Source of the DNA: Symbiodinium sp. CCMP2592
Lineage: Eukaryota; Sar; Dinophyceae; Suessiales; Symbiodiniaceae
Length of the DNA stretch: 64,000 nucleotides
Assembly (NCBI GenBank): GCA_905221615.1
Contig: CAJNDT010003112.1
Coordinates: 1,791,158-1,855,157, forward strand
Direction of reading: 5' to 3'
Made by a program: the position numbers and the translations under genes. How positions within the stretch are numbered: the first letter of the stretch is position 1; each line of letters opens with the position of its first letter. Below are positions 21,001 to 30,600 of this stretch, in pieces. The notes under the pieces were generated by a model that was not told the origin of the DNA, did no database searches, and was given only the letters and a program-made list of their open reading frames with translations.

Positions 21001-22168
21001 TTTCATCGTAAGCAAAGCTAGGACGGTCTCCTCGTTGAGGTAGGCGTCGGTCGCGATGGTCCGAAAGCTGCTCAATGATGTACACCACTCGCTGGCTATT
21101 CTCTGGTCCCGATTCCTGCAGTGGTACGCCACAAGCATCATGTAGGCCCCGACGGTTCTCCACATCCGTGCAGAGATTGTGTTTGTTCTCATAACGGATC
21201 AGGACCACATCACCCCGTACGGCTTCGCCTCCGCGTCGCGGTCGGGCTTTGGCCTTGGGTCGTCGGTCCGAGGATGCAACACTCACATGGTCTGTGGTGT
21301 CAACGTCCATTGGCTCAGCCTCTTGTGGAGGTACTCGAAGTGGATATCGAAGAAGGCTTTCCTTGATAATCTGGACGCCTCGAAGTACCAGATCCCGGGT
21401 CGCAGCATTTTCTGTGCAATTGGACAGAGTGTGTAGATCACTGCCACAAGCGACACAGAACGTGATGCGGTCGCTTCCGACTGACATTTCGCCCTGAGCG
21501 AGTACGCCCACATAGTCCTGAAGCTGCGCGACAAATCCTTCACGAATTGCATGCCTGGGATCAGGGCCTTCTGCACCTTGTTCTTCTTCGGGTTGCGTAT
21601 CCACATCTACATCCTGTGCAGGTATTGGTGGAGCAACTGAGAACCCTGGATCGTCCGTGACGTTGTCAGCGGCCTGTGTCTCGTCGGTTCTCGCAATCTC
21701 TACAGGGTAGATATCACCATCGACGATCACTGTGAAATCAATCACGAGGTCAGCGGACATGTTGTTGACGATCTCAGCGACTGCTTCATTCTTCTTGGGC
21801 GGTGTCCTTTTGCGCGGGGAGTCAACCGTGATCAGCTCGATAGCTTCGGCCGACGCGTAGCGGAAGAATGATCTTTCGATTCCGCTCGCGCACGCATTTG
21901 CTCCCTCAAGGCCACCCCAATTCGGAAAATGACTTGGGTGTCTCATTGCAATTGTAAGAAGCCCGAGCGCCAGCTCCACTGTGTCACCAGGAGCTCTTCC
22001 TTGGGCAAGACTGACCCTCTGTAGCATTCTTGGCGCTCTTCCGGAGTCAAAAGCATCCTCATGAAACCAGCATAAGCGCAGTTCCCGGCGTCGTAGTAGC
22101 AGATGTAGCATGTCTTGCCTTCGGAGTCGTACCCTCTGTCCCACGCCAACTGTTTGGCCTTTCCCCAT
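18095..22168 (-). CDS. Copia ORF2, C-terminal half with Tpt1/KptA-like domain
   Basis: Open frame of 1,357 codons; homology to element 2 starts at about residue 61, the earlier residues being read out of frame. In order: acidic/proline-rich linker; CCHC zinc knuckle at residues 238-251 (C-x2-C-x4-H-x4-C); basic stretch (KAKARPRR); Tpt1-like domain at about 445-765; a cysteine cluster at 879-893 (CX6CX3CX2C); a long acidic Glu/Asp/Pro linker at about 930-985; a conserved C-terminal domain; and a Gly/Lys/Arg-rich tail. Tpt1 enzymes remove the splice-junction 2'-phosphate from RNA using NAD+, and some ADP-ribosylate nucleic acid ends. The gene continues from the segment at 21943-22479 through a one-base deletion near 21988. 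Role in the element unknown. Confidence 0.8.
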   Translation of the reverse strand: MGKGQTVGVGQRVRLRRQDMLHLLLRRRELRLCWFHEDAFDSGRAPRMLQRVSLAQGRAPGDTVELALGLLTIAMRHPSHFPNWGGLEGANACASGIERSFFRYASAEAIELITVDSPRKRTPPKKNEAVAEIVNNMSADLVIDFTVIVDGDIYPVEIARTDETQAADNVTDDPGFSVAPPIPAQDVDVDTQPEEEQGAEGPDPRHAIREGFVAQLQDYVGVLAQGEMSVGSDRITFCVACGSDLHTLSNCTENAATRDLVLRGVQIIKESLLRYPLRVPPQEAEPMDVDTTDHVSVASSDRRPKAKARPRRGGEAVRGDVVLIRYENKHNLCTDVENRRGLHDACGVPLQESGPENSQRVVYIIEQLSDHRDRRLPQRGDRPSFAYDENTHSYTKPGYESIGGGRPIRCGILDLIPTKGASFINNRWDIVNEVVLRNITRQRRLNADWALSCIQSDLRHRIARRPGSAWLDNRCQVAFNSVIKCDEGGWVMIEDLVRHEPLWTHESRRITEGVSRTDDQQKKRVYNERLQLLFQGNMIAATKRNKAKIRLQFLGVRVKDPGTEILGSAGSNRLVSVQDQITEIQNNDHCRHGQRYLNICNGWVKPWAGRATSGHSAHSDPQNNLLQLDKNRFAISPSMTLLQRLGGAFHGTACRNLDSIVTQGIMPGSEDPDGDFDHRRQFRGNQGGRLHSYWGVFAPFDHRNATTKMRVHGRDAKHMPLAVLHVPSQDLAREDGRITDSGIMIVGRTIPFHFVKEVWFCVPDPRDTHSFALVEKIYDERLEKELVLDYHASPLLPEFERYRTPSKIMELLCEMPPGPHDTSKEQIIRDLTTVLESHRENTVRHHYMDKGIKCVIKNWRPEDLRRDEDGRRMRVYPACYNIVPACFSRCTSCWSQFISSGYYQGSPQRETPTEIPSDFIAQTMEAAAAAVPEAPEEEQEAMEVETVAEPEEIPEPSVIAEDDPEQEPDEEMDIEPGEDFDDAVPEAIAQERRPVFVTGQSLNIDPELQLARTAMQPSYYSGKRNAHCIYANMTALSYMAYVVCRSIYKAWSGFAKWATMPLFQMRESFALGQRYDVLGKWGSLAAVDSETGVSKDVTDEEIIRFAKEPENLKQYDPNGTYTLKRFRTNQMLSLLTRGANMMGIGRDNFNPTTYLKSERDEDVKAMHFCCLNVLCEVIPMVTGHQQFSVLRPTPTGPVDFLYIDPVGILLTHSDQSVQTIGLLVDHSVQMPAHFMDRLNRSKAERQQNPTTKRTEALHHISAADYLPPGGTSILDTPVTTEERESASSSKGPSKGRGRTGGEQHGGWNTNSYHDYIAGKGRNKGKDKGKQRNQYPEENLRPWERDPTSTRRWWRDNA
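19874..20836 (-). other. Tpt1/KptA RNA 2'-phosphotransferase-like domain in ORF2 of element 1
   Basis: Motifs appear in family order: SDLRHRIAR with the Arg-His pair (residues 459-460); DEGGWVMIEDLV (family DGWV-x-DLL); RATSGHS (610-616; family RANQGHS); AFHGT...GIMPG (650-668; family YHGT...GL-PM); an HS pair (691-692); and a final IPFHFVKEVW strand. The spacing is stretched by long insertions. The fold is that of ADP-ribosyltransferases. The call rests on motif order, not on a search. Confidence 0.75.
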
Positions 22169-22479
22169 GCCGCGTACTCGATGGCCTGACTGGCTGTGAT
22201 TCGGAGACCACCGTAGTGAGAAACCGTCTTGCCGATGTCTTCATAGACCATCTCCGCACAAACTTTGAGGAACTCCTTGATGTCCACGCGAGGATCCACG
22301 AATTGAAGCCTCAGGTCATAAAGGTGCTTTGCGCAAGCCAAGGTGTACTTCTGGGACGTGATCAAGTCATTGAAGGAGCCGATTTGATGCTGCATCTTCA
22401 AGGCTGAAGTATGCGCGCACCAATGCAGTGTCCAGGATACCCGTTTCCGGTCGGCTTGAAGAAGGCTTGTGCGTAGCAC
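21943..22479 (-). pseudogene. Copia ORF2, displaced middle segment
   Basis: Continues ORF2 between two one-base deletions relative to element 2 (near 22421 and 21988). It includes a cysteine-rich stretch GKTCYICYYDAGNC and a later C, possibly a zinc site, after a helical segment (KYTLACAKHLYDLRLQF). In element 2 the same residues lie in one unbroken frame, so the break is specific to this copy. Confidence 0.7.
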
Positions 22480-24860
22480 TCAGCCAACTTCATTGCTTCA
22501 CATCCAGGGCAATAGAACGTTCTCCCTTTGACATAACCAGTGTTCAGGGTCGCATAGGTGTCGATCCTGAACCAGTAGTGCCTGTTGTCGTAGTAGGCTT
22601 CGGGAACGGTCATGGCGATGTCAAAATCCTGCCAGGTGACTGTGGACGATTCAGCGACCGTGTCACCCTGGGCACCCGACCTGATCTGTTGCTGCTGTTC
22701 CCCCGTAAACCATGTCTGCGAAATCTTGGTGGACGTCTTGACTTCACTCTTGTCCTCCCAAATCTCAACAAGCGACGGGTGAGCGACTGAGTCGGTTCGG
22801 ACTGTTTCGTCCCATGAGCGAACTTTCGATGCCTCAACAAAGCACGTGGATACCATCTTCTCGCAGAACAGCTGCTTCTCGTAGATAGCGAGGCCCAATT
22901 TGAACCTGACCCGATTGTCCGGTGGTGGCACCTTTTCGACTGACAGTGTATGCACGCCTGACGACGCATGTTTCGCCTGGCTGTACATTCTTGACCAAAA
23001 CGAAGATCCATGAATCACCACGCATGCTCGGGCCCGCAACTCCAGTTCAATATACATTCCCAGCGCGTGGAAACCGTTGAACATAGAAGCTTTCTGTCGA
23101 AGGTAATTGCTGGCTGCTCCTACGAACCGTAAGTCGTGATTGATGTTGACAATTGGAGGGCGCGTGGTACGCTTCCCTGCCGCAATGATAGGGTCAACGT
23201 ACGTGACCTTGAGCTGTCGCTGCAAGTCAGCACGAATCGCTGCTCCGTCTCCGACCTCACTCATCGGAAATGATATGTTCTCGATGAGGATCGCCTGGAG
23301 AGACAGATGGTAATGCAACGTGACGGTTGCAAGCTGCTCTTCAGTCAAGCCATCCAATGTCTCATTCACAGATTCCAACGATCCCTTTGTGACTTGGAAG
23401 TTGTAGTTGGCACCTGCGGTGATCGACGGGCTCACAATGTAGATCTCACTCCATCCATGCATGACGAGATTTTCTCTCACTGTATGCGATGACCCTCTGG
23501 TCCTTGCGACCATGTCAAAGTCTTGGACGAGGATTGTGCATTGAGAGCGCATAGTCGCGGCATCAGGCTTGCCACCCATACCCAAACTATTGCGAAATCC
23601 GTTCAGCGTGTTCATGGTGTTGATCCTTGCTTCTGCCGGAATTTCATCGTTGTCGACAAGATCGCTGTCTGCCTCGATCATCACTGCCGAGGTAAGCATT
23701 GGAGGAGAAGGAAGATGCACGCACGACACCAATGCCAATGCATGGTACAGCCGCGAATACATCCGTAACCACATCTTCGTGCTCAGCTTCACGTAGACCT
23801 TCAGGTTGAGACCCTTGTCGTCACTTTGAGAGACGGAACGAATCCTTGCCAAGTAGGTCACCAGTCTTCTGACGTAATGCTGAATCGGTGTGGTCCCCAC
23901 GTCGTGGTTGGCCACGAACTTGGGCGTCTCATCAATGGTAGGTGGGTACTCGTCTTGATCACGGGTCGTCGCCAGCAAGCTCGAGCGACAGCCCTTTTCA
24001 TCGATGTTGACATAATGGTACCAACTTTCCTGAGCGCCAGCGGGGATTGGAGCTTCCTCCCATGTCGGTTGCGATGGTTCCTCTTCCGGTTGCGAAGTCG
24101 GTTGTTGTGGAGGAGGTGCCGCAGAAGATGACGACGCCGATGCCGTTGCCTCGTCCGTCCTTGCCCTCTTTGGTCCGTTGCTAGGGGTGGCTCGAGGTCC
24201 GGCAGCGGATCCTTGCGATTGTTCCGGCGTTCTTCCATGCTCAGGGTGCACGATTCCTTCCGGTTCGAGGTTGCTTGCCGTAGGCATCGCCACCCTCCCC
24301 GTTGAGTACACCCAGCTAGGATGCCGTTGAAGGTTGGGCGGAAATAGGCCATCATCTTGCATAAGCGGACTTGGTGCCCCCATCTGTTGGAATTCTGCTT
24401 CCCATATGCTCAACGTGGCGCGTTTGGTAGAGCAGTCAACCACATACCCAGATTCAACTCCGCACTGATTCCAGGTGTAGCTACGGAACGCATCCGGCAA
24501 TTGGAAGCCGTTCCTGTCCTGATCTGCACATACAGCATCCACATGGTGCTTGAGGAAAGAATACGTGGTGTAGTCGGAATCAGGGAGCACATCGTTGGAC
24601 CATCTGTAATGCGGGTGTCCAGTATCTGGATCAACCCATGATACGTAGGAATGAAGCACGTGGAGACAGACACTGAACGCCTGGAGCGAGTTCATCGCAA
24701 AGGCGAGCGGATGTCCCATGCCTTGAGGCATTGTGCGCATCATCAAGCCAGCTGGTGAACGTTGAGTGGCGTAGCGCCATCGTTGTTCGCAGCACATTCC
24801 TGGTTGTAGGTCCGTAGTCCATATCCAGTGTGTTTCGCGAACATGTACATCAGCTTGCAC
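22398..24860 (-). CDS. Copia ORF2, central segment
   Basis: Frame of 820 codons; the ORF2 homology starts near 24744, after a one-base deletion relative to element 2. It holds a Ser/Ala/Pro/Gln-rich linker (about residues 200-270), then a large folded region with no family I recognise. A CPGC...C...H-C-I-G Cys/His cluster near the 3' end runs into the next frame. The protein is over 90% similar by eye to element 2, with many synonymous changes, suggesting it was under selection. No transmembrane segment is evident, so it is not obviously an envelope protein. Confidence 0.65.
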   Translation of the reverse strand: MQADVHVRETHWIWTTDLQPGMCCEQRWRYATQRSPAGLMMRTMPQGMGHPLAFAMNSLQAFSVCLHVLHSYVSWVDPDTGHPHYRWSNDVLPDSDYTTYSFLKHHVDAVCADQDRNGFQLPDAFRSYTWNQCGVESGYVVDCSTKRATLSIWEAEFQQMGAPSPLMQDDGLFPPNLQRHPSWVYSTGRVAMPTASNLEPEGIVHPEHGRTPEQSQGSAAGPRATPSNGPKRARTDEATASASSSSAAPPPQQPTSQPEEEPSQPTWEEAPIPAGAQESWYHYVNIDEKGCRSSLLATTRDQDEYPPTIDETPKFVANHDVGTTPIQHYVRRLVTYLARIRSVSQSDDKGLNLKVYVKLSTKMWLRMYSRLYHALALVSCVHLPSPPMLTSAVMIEADSDLVDNDEIPAEARINTMNTLNGFRNSLGMGGKPDAATMRSQCTILVQDFDMVARTRGSSHTVRENLVMHGWSEIYIVSPSITAGANYNFQVTKGSLESVNETLDGLTEEQLATVTLHYHLSLQAILIENISFPMSEVGDGAAIRADLQRQLKVTYVDPIIAAGKRTTRPPIVNINHDLRFVGAASNYLRQKASMFNGFHALGMYIELELRARACVVIHGSSFWSRMYSQAKHASSGVHTLSVEKVPPPDNRVRFKLGLAIYEKQLFCEKMVSTCFVEASKVRSWDETVRTDSVAHPSLVEIWEDKSEVKTSTKISQTWFTGEQQQQIRSGAQGDTVAESSTVTWQDFDIAMTVPEAYYDNRHYWFRIDTYATLNTGYVKGRTFYCPGCEAMKLAECYAQAFFKPTGNGYPGHCIGARILQP

Positions 24861-25594
24861 ACCCTACATAACGTAGGCTCCGCCAACAGGTCTGATTGGT
24901 CAGGTGCTCTACCCGACATTGGCAACTTGTGGTAGTAGTCCTGATTCACCGTATACCATTGTTGAATTCTCGTGTCTGTCACAGTCTGGTAGGGCGTCTC
25001 CACGGAGTTGATGAGAACAGCGAGGTTGTAGTAGCCGTCCGCAGTGACGATGTTCCTTGTTGCAGTGTTCAAGTCGAACCGAACTTGCTTTCGTTCTTGT
25101 TCCAGTTCAACCACAGCCAATTTTGCATCATCGCGGATCACTTCCTCATCCACCATGAACCTGGTGATGGCATTGAACTTCCCCTCGTGGTCAGCAACAA
25201 TGTGTTTGAGACCTCCACCAAACTTAGTGACCATGGCGAGTATCTCCCCATAGGGTTTGTCCATGTACTCCTCAGGAGCAGCAAGCAAGCAAGCTTTGAG
25301 GATTTCTCGGACTCGAATGGAAAGATCTCCACCTGACGACAGATTTGCACACGTGAACAGCAAGACCAACGGAGGTGCTTTGAAAGCTGCCCATGTGCGA
25401 ATGAGATCATTGTCGACCACTTTGTCTTTCGTAATCTTCGGCGGGAGCGAGACGCTCTGCGACGCATCCCCAGAATACATCTCCAGGAACTTGTGGAACT
25501 TCAGAAACGTTCGCATCATCCCACCAGACGGGAAAACTTCCTCGTGGTCCACTCCATCGAAGGCCAGCTCGTAGGCATTGTAGCTTTCAGCCAT
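24743..25594 (-). CDS. Copia ORF2, N-terminal segment
   Basis: ATG at 25594, conserved at 54205 in element 2. Largely helical, with LCRVCKLMYMFAKHTGYG and a later Cys, a possible zinc site. No recognised family; it is not a Gag, protease or envelope. The frame ends at 24743 because one A is missing relative to element 2 near 24744. It begins about 112 bp after the ORF1 stop, so it needs its own start signal, reinitiation or trans-splicing. Confidence 0.7.
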   Translation of the reverse strand: MAESYNAYELAFDGVDHEEVFPSGGMMRTFLKFHKFLEMYSGDASQSVSLPPKITKDKVVDNDLIRTWAAFKAPPLVLLFTCANLSSGGDLSIRVREILKACLLAAPEEYMDKPYGEILAMVTKFGGGLKHIVADHEGKFNAITRFMVDEEVIRDDAKLAVVELEQERKQVRFDLNTATRNIVTADGYYNLAVLINSVETPYQTVTDTRIQQWYTVNQDYYHKLPMSGRAPDQSDLLAEPTLCRVCKLMYMFAKHTGYGLRTYNQECAANNDGATPLNVHQLA

Positions 25595-25706
25595 GGCTCG
25601 GGTTTCGGTCCTTCCTCCGTAGGAGGGAAGTCCCTACACCCTACTCGACTTCACGGTTCCGGGTTCTCCGTAAGAGGCACCCTTCCCCGATCCGTCTGGT
25701 CAGACC
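25595..25706 (-). promoter_or_regulatory. ORF1-ORF2 spacer of element 1
   Basis: A 112-bp gap between the ORF1 stop and the ORF2 start. The stretch next to ORF1 is conserved in element 2, including GGTCAGACCTTAGTTGTTCC and a repeated AACTAAGG on the minus strand. It may carry the signal (spliced-leader acceptor or internal promoter) that lets ORF2 be expressed. Confidence 0.4.
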
Positions 25707-27653
25707 TTAGTTGTTCCTTAGTTGGGGCTGTCTAATAGCCCCTTCATCAGCGTCTACACACTGATGTTGCTGCCATGCAATGTCCTCAGATTCATGTGCA
25801 CCATGACTGACACTGACATGAGCTCGAACAAGGCTGCGAACATTCCTCGCAATTGACCGCCATGAGACATCAATGCGCTGCGACAAACTGTTCTTCGAAT
25901 CATGGTCCAAGCAATCATTCAGTCTCATCACCAAACGGTCCGCTTCAGGCATGTTAGAGAACATGATCCTGCGTCCACCACCATCGCCATCAGCACCAAC
26001 ATGATCATCAACCTTAACCTTCGTCACCTTGCCACTTGAAACAAGAGCATGCAACTCTGGCCAAGACCAACATGAACATGAAGAAGGCATGTCAAGCGAA
26101 AAATAGACGTCGGAAAATTCCGCACACTTCTTCAGCAGGCGTTTGAGAGATTTCAAGACACTTCTGAAAACCTTGTACTTCCCACCAGAACGTTTTTCAC
26201 CCCCCACGCAAGCCCCTTCACTACTTCCAGGACCAGCACCTGATCGCAAAAGCGATGCCACGAATAGCACAGGTGTGCGCAGGTCGTTCCGGCACGCATC
26301 CTTCATGTACCGATAAGGCTGTCCTCATCGGCTTTGGAGCTGATCAGCTCCTTGCAAGTTATGCGAGAGCAACCCTTAGTGGACTTAGGTACGGCGTAGC
26401 CGTTACCCAAGCCACAAAGGTCAACAATCATGCGGTCTGGCTTCCGTCCACCAGCCTTCGACGGCATGGCTACCAACCTCCCATCGCCAGTTGCCTGAAA
26501 TTTCAAGGCTTTAAGCAATCTTCTGGAGATTTGGCTAGTCAACTCGCATTTATCAGATCGATCCTTAGCGTCCGAATCAGTCATGTGCAAATGTTTGGAC
26601 GAGCACACATCAGACGACTTAGGATGCAGCGCGACGTTTGCGGCAATGTACTCCCATTCATCCTTGCAGTAGCCGAGCTCAACGGCGGTTCCAGGAGACA
26701 CAGGATCCCGAAAGGTATAACGTTGCCCGTGAGTGCATCCTTGGATCTTGATGCTCTTCCACATGGCATCTTCCTGAAGTCCCTTATACTGCTTGGTTTC
26801 CTGGACTGGTACTCGAGGAGGCACTTCGATGATGATTTGGAACCCCCATGACGCCGCTCTGCGCGCAATTCTTTGGACGACCTCCCCCCATGGGTAGTCT
26901 GTCCGCAATTTGGCCCTTTTCAGGGTTGTCAGCGATTTTCCGACTCAGCCACGAATTCTTGCCCAACACCCCTGCACCAATGAAGATTACGGAGTTAGGG
27001 TTGTCTTTCCTTGCTTCCACCACATCAAAGATGTAGGCGCACATGGCGTCGTCAACTTCTCGCCCCATACTCAGAACATTTACTTGCAGCCCAGGGTCGT
27101 AGTGAGAATCGGGAGCATGCTGGGCGATGCAATCCTTGCCTGGAGCATACTCATTCCACCAGTTCTCCTCATCGACTCCTATCAATGTCCATACCGTCAC
27201 TGCCTTTGGAGCATCTTTGATAGTGATACGGTACTTCCACCGGCTGTAAGGATTCTTGTAAGCATGGACCAACCTTCCATCGTGGTCGAGGAATTGGATC
27301 ACCAGACCCTCCTTGGGCTTGTTTTCGGCGAAATTGACCACGTGAGGCACAATTGCTCCATCATATCCTTGATATTCCTTTTTCTGTTCCGCCGCATCTT
27401 GCCATACATCTTCGTACACCGACGACCATTGGTCATAACCAAATTGAGAGGCTTGACTCTTGGATTGGCCGTTGAAACAAAATCCCTGGTGTAATGTAAA
27501 GCCCTGGTACCCCCCATGGATGGCACGCGCCAGTGTGACAACCACCGCTCGCCACTTGGCGGGCAGGGCGCGCACATAAGACTGGCCTAGAGGCGGTTCA
27601 GGAATAGGCAAAAACGGCGGCGCAAGGACGTCCGCAATGGCAGCGGGGCGCAA
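25707..27653 (-). pseudogene. ORF1 C-terminal extension of element 1, frameshifted
   Basis: Continues gag-pol past RNase H, in three frames: 27653-26784, 26908-26303 and 26306-25707. Compared with element 2, single-base changes sit near 27657, 26920 (four T instead of three) and 26306. Visible: the WRAVVVTLARAIHGGYQGF segment, VGVDEENWWNEYAPG, SVIFIGAGVLGKN, and a Cys/His-rich part (IQGCTHGQRY, then SSDVCSSKHLHMTD). The last part resembles a domain I recall from other dinoflagellate retrotransposon polyproteins, but I cannot name it. Total extension is about 700 residues, far beyond a normal copia Pol. Confidence 0.65.
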
Positions 27654-30600
27654 ATGCCCCGCACGGGATGGTACTGAAACACAGCACGTTCCACGTAGCG
27701 GTCGAACTTGCCCGGTGTGTCAAGGATAGCAGCACGATCCTCCATCTGGTGCCACTGCCCTTCACGAAGAATCCAAGTCGACCGAAGGTAACGACCAGGC
27801 GGCAACGCGGAAGGCGGCCCCCGCAACATGCGCGGGAACTTGACAACCAGGATGGGGTCCACACTGTCATGTTCTTGCAAGCCTTCCTTACTCGACAATC
27901 CAGCGCGATACAACACCTGAGGGAGGATCGGCGTCTGCGTGTAAGGAAAACAAGGCACCTCGCTCTTGAACGAGTAGTGCTGCTGACCCTTCTCATCCGT
28001 ACTTTGGGAATGAGTAGGTCGCATCAGATCCATAATCTCCTGGGAGCCAATGAGATCCGGCGGAAAGATGTTGATGAGCTGACACGCATGTGTCCAGGAT
28101 ACGGAATCCTTGAACGACTTGGTGTGTATGTCCGCGGACATCTTGGCAGTGACCTCGTAGGCAAGAGAAACGTAACCTTCCTGAAAGATAGAATGCATCC
28201 ATCCAATGCAGATACCGTGGGTACGTTCCAAGTGACGCATAGTCGGATTCTTGCCCGTGCGAATCACCCCGATCATGGTCTGGTTGTCGTCGTAGAAGAC
28301 GAAGTTGGGGTCTTGCCCCCCAAGCTGCTGCCACAACGTGATAGCAGGCAATCCAAGACGTGACATGGCAAAGTCGGCCGCGACAATCTCGGCCTCAGGT
28401 GTGGAATGACTCAAGCATCCCTGCCTTTTGCTAAGTCCCGCCAAGGGAAATCTTGTGTGAGAACCTTGAATGTGCAAGTGAGCACCGGAGGTAGATTTCA
28501 AACTTTCTCCACAACCTGCATAGTCCGCATCTGCAAACAGCCCGATGGACGAGTCCTCCAAGGAGTTCCCGACCCATCCAATCATCATGTGATGTTTGGA
28601 CTGGTGCACATAGGCCATGAGATGATGAAGAAGAGCATCCTCCTTCTTGGTCCATTTCGTGATCTTGCGTGCGAGATTGTTGATACTGCGCAGAAGATCA
28701 AAGCGGCAAATGCGCGCGGCATAAAGCAATTTCATGAGAATGCTGGCTGCCTGCGGAGCAAGTGCGCCGCGATTGGCCTCGTTGATTTCCTCTTCCTCGG
28801 GCGCCTTGGGAATAGGTGGAGGCGGAACGAGCCGACCATCCTTATCAACAGGCATGGTGTGTCCACACCACGTGCATCGATGGCTTTTACCTGACTGTGC
28901 CGGAGCGCGAGCTGGGTGATTCTTAGTCTCCTCAGCCGGACTCGGCGATGGTACCGTCTTGAATTTGGTCGGATCGAACCCAGTCACGTCGCAGTACTTC
29001 TTGACTGTCATGTCCAGGTACGTCTCCATGTCGTAGGTAACGGTCTGCACCTTCGTTTTGTCATGCAACGTTGCCTCGCCCTTGGAGATGCGACAACCCA
29101 GATACAAGCCCAGCGGCGTTTCTTCTTCCAATCGAAGTTCTTGGCGCAGCATATCCCAACCCTTGGGTAGATTCTCTTTGGGTCCTGCCATCTTGAGATC
29201 ATCCACGTAGATGACAAGTAAGAGCTTCATTTGCGGGTGAAAATACAATGATGGCCATTCATCACCAATCGGCTTGAACCCTACTTTCTGTACCGCGGTG
29301 TGGCAATGTTGTTCCCACATGGTTCCTGCGTCAGGATGTCCATATAGAGCTTTGATCAGGCGGCATACCGGCCTACGGAATTTGTGCCGTTTCGCAGATG
29401 GATGCCAGGCTTCATCAGGCAGTTCAACCCAACATGGAGTGCCCGATAGTCTCGCCTGAATATATGCTTGGATAGCATCCGCCATCTGGACATCATTGCC
29501 AGGAAGACATCCGTAATAATCTGCCCATCGTGAGGCGTCAAACGTAGCCGGGGAATTCCCCAAATCCTGAAACAATGCGGCTTCCATATTCTGGTCTTTG
29601 ACCTGATCACCGAGTAGTACACCTCGCCCCTTGAACTTCCTGGCAGGGTCGTCCTCTTTGAGCTGATAGTTCTTCTCGTATATCAGTCCATGTACTCGCG
29701 CCATATGTACTTTCTCACCTTTCTTCTTTGCCTCAGCGACGACGTCGTCATATTCACGCGTAGTTGAGAAGTCAAACACCTCTTGGTCCCACAATCCCTT
29801 CCATTCTTTCATGAAAGCTTCCATGGCCTTGGGATTGTTGATCATCTCCTTGCGTGTGACGGGTCGAGTGACCATGGCATTGAAGCACGATCCTCCTGCA
29901 TGATTCTTTTCCCGATGTACGTTTCTGTGAGAAGTCGTACACGGCATAGAAGGAATCCAGTTATCGTCCATGACCATATGCGCCGGAACGGCCGGCACGA
30001 CATCTGCCAAGAATTGTTCTTGTGTATATTGATCCACATAGGACTGTGCCCATGACCAACCATCGTCGTCGTCAACGGTCACGTTGAGTTGCAGATCAAT
30101 TTCTTCACACGGAACAATCTTGGGAAAGATCATGTTGTCCAAAGTCTTGGTGACTATCTTCTTTCCTATCACAGCCTTCTTCCGGTCTTTCTTGGCAACT
30201 CGAGCTTTGTCTCGCTTTTCTTTCTTGTATGCTGCCTTCTTCTCCGCTTCGCTCATCTTCTTCCATGCTTCCGGAGAATATGAATGGATAGGTCGCCGTG
30301 TAGGAAGAGTTCGTCGACCATCACTTCGGATCTTGTACGGAACTCCCCTTTTGTCGATCTTGCAAGCTTCACCGTCATCGGTAAGATATACAATGCCGTC
30401 TCCTTTCTTCCCCGTACTCCAATGTTCAATCTCCTCGGGAGCCAACTTCTTTTCTTTCAAGATCTTGATAATCTCTCCAGGTTCTTCGATGTCTCCTTCG
30501 GGGATGAGTCTACCGGTTGGACCGACTTCGCGGGGCGATCGTCGATCTTTCCCAGTGACCTTTGGTTCAGAAGGAGGCGGTGCTGCACGTAGACCCAGCT

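Noticed and set aside
18095..25594. ORF2 as a retroviral envelope gene
   Set aside because: It sits where envelope genes lie in retroviruses, but no signal peptide, transmembrane segment or fusion-peptide-like stretch is visible, and it has nucleic-acid-related motifs instead.
25612..25626. Short palindrome CCTCCGTAGGAGG in the ORF1-ORF2 spacer
   Set aside because: Not conserved in element 2, so unlikely to be a functional signal.
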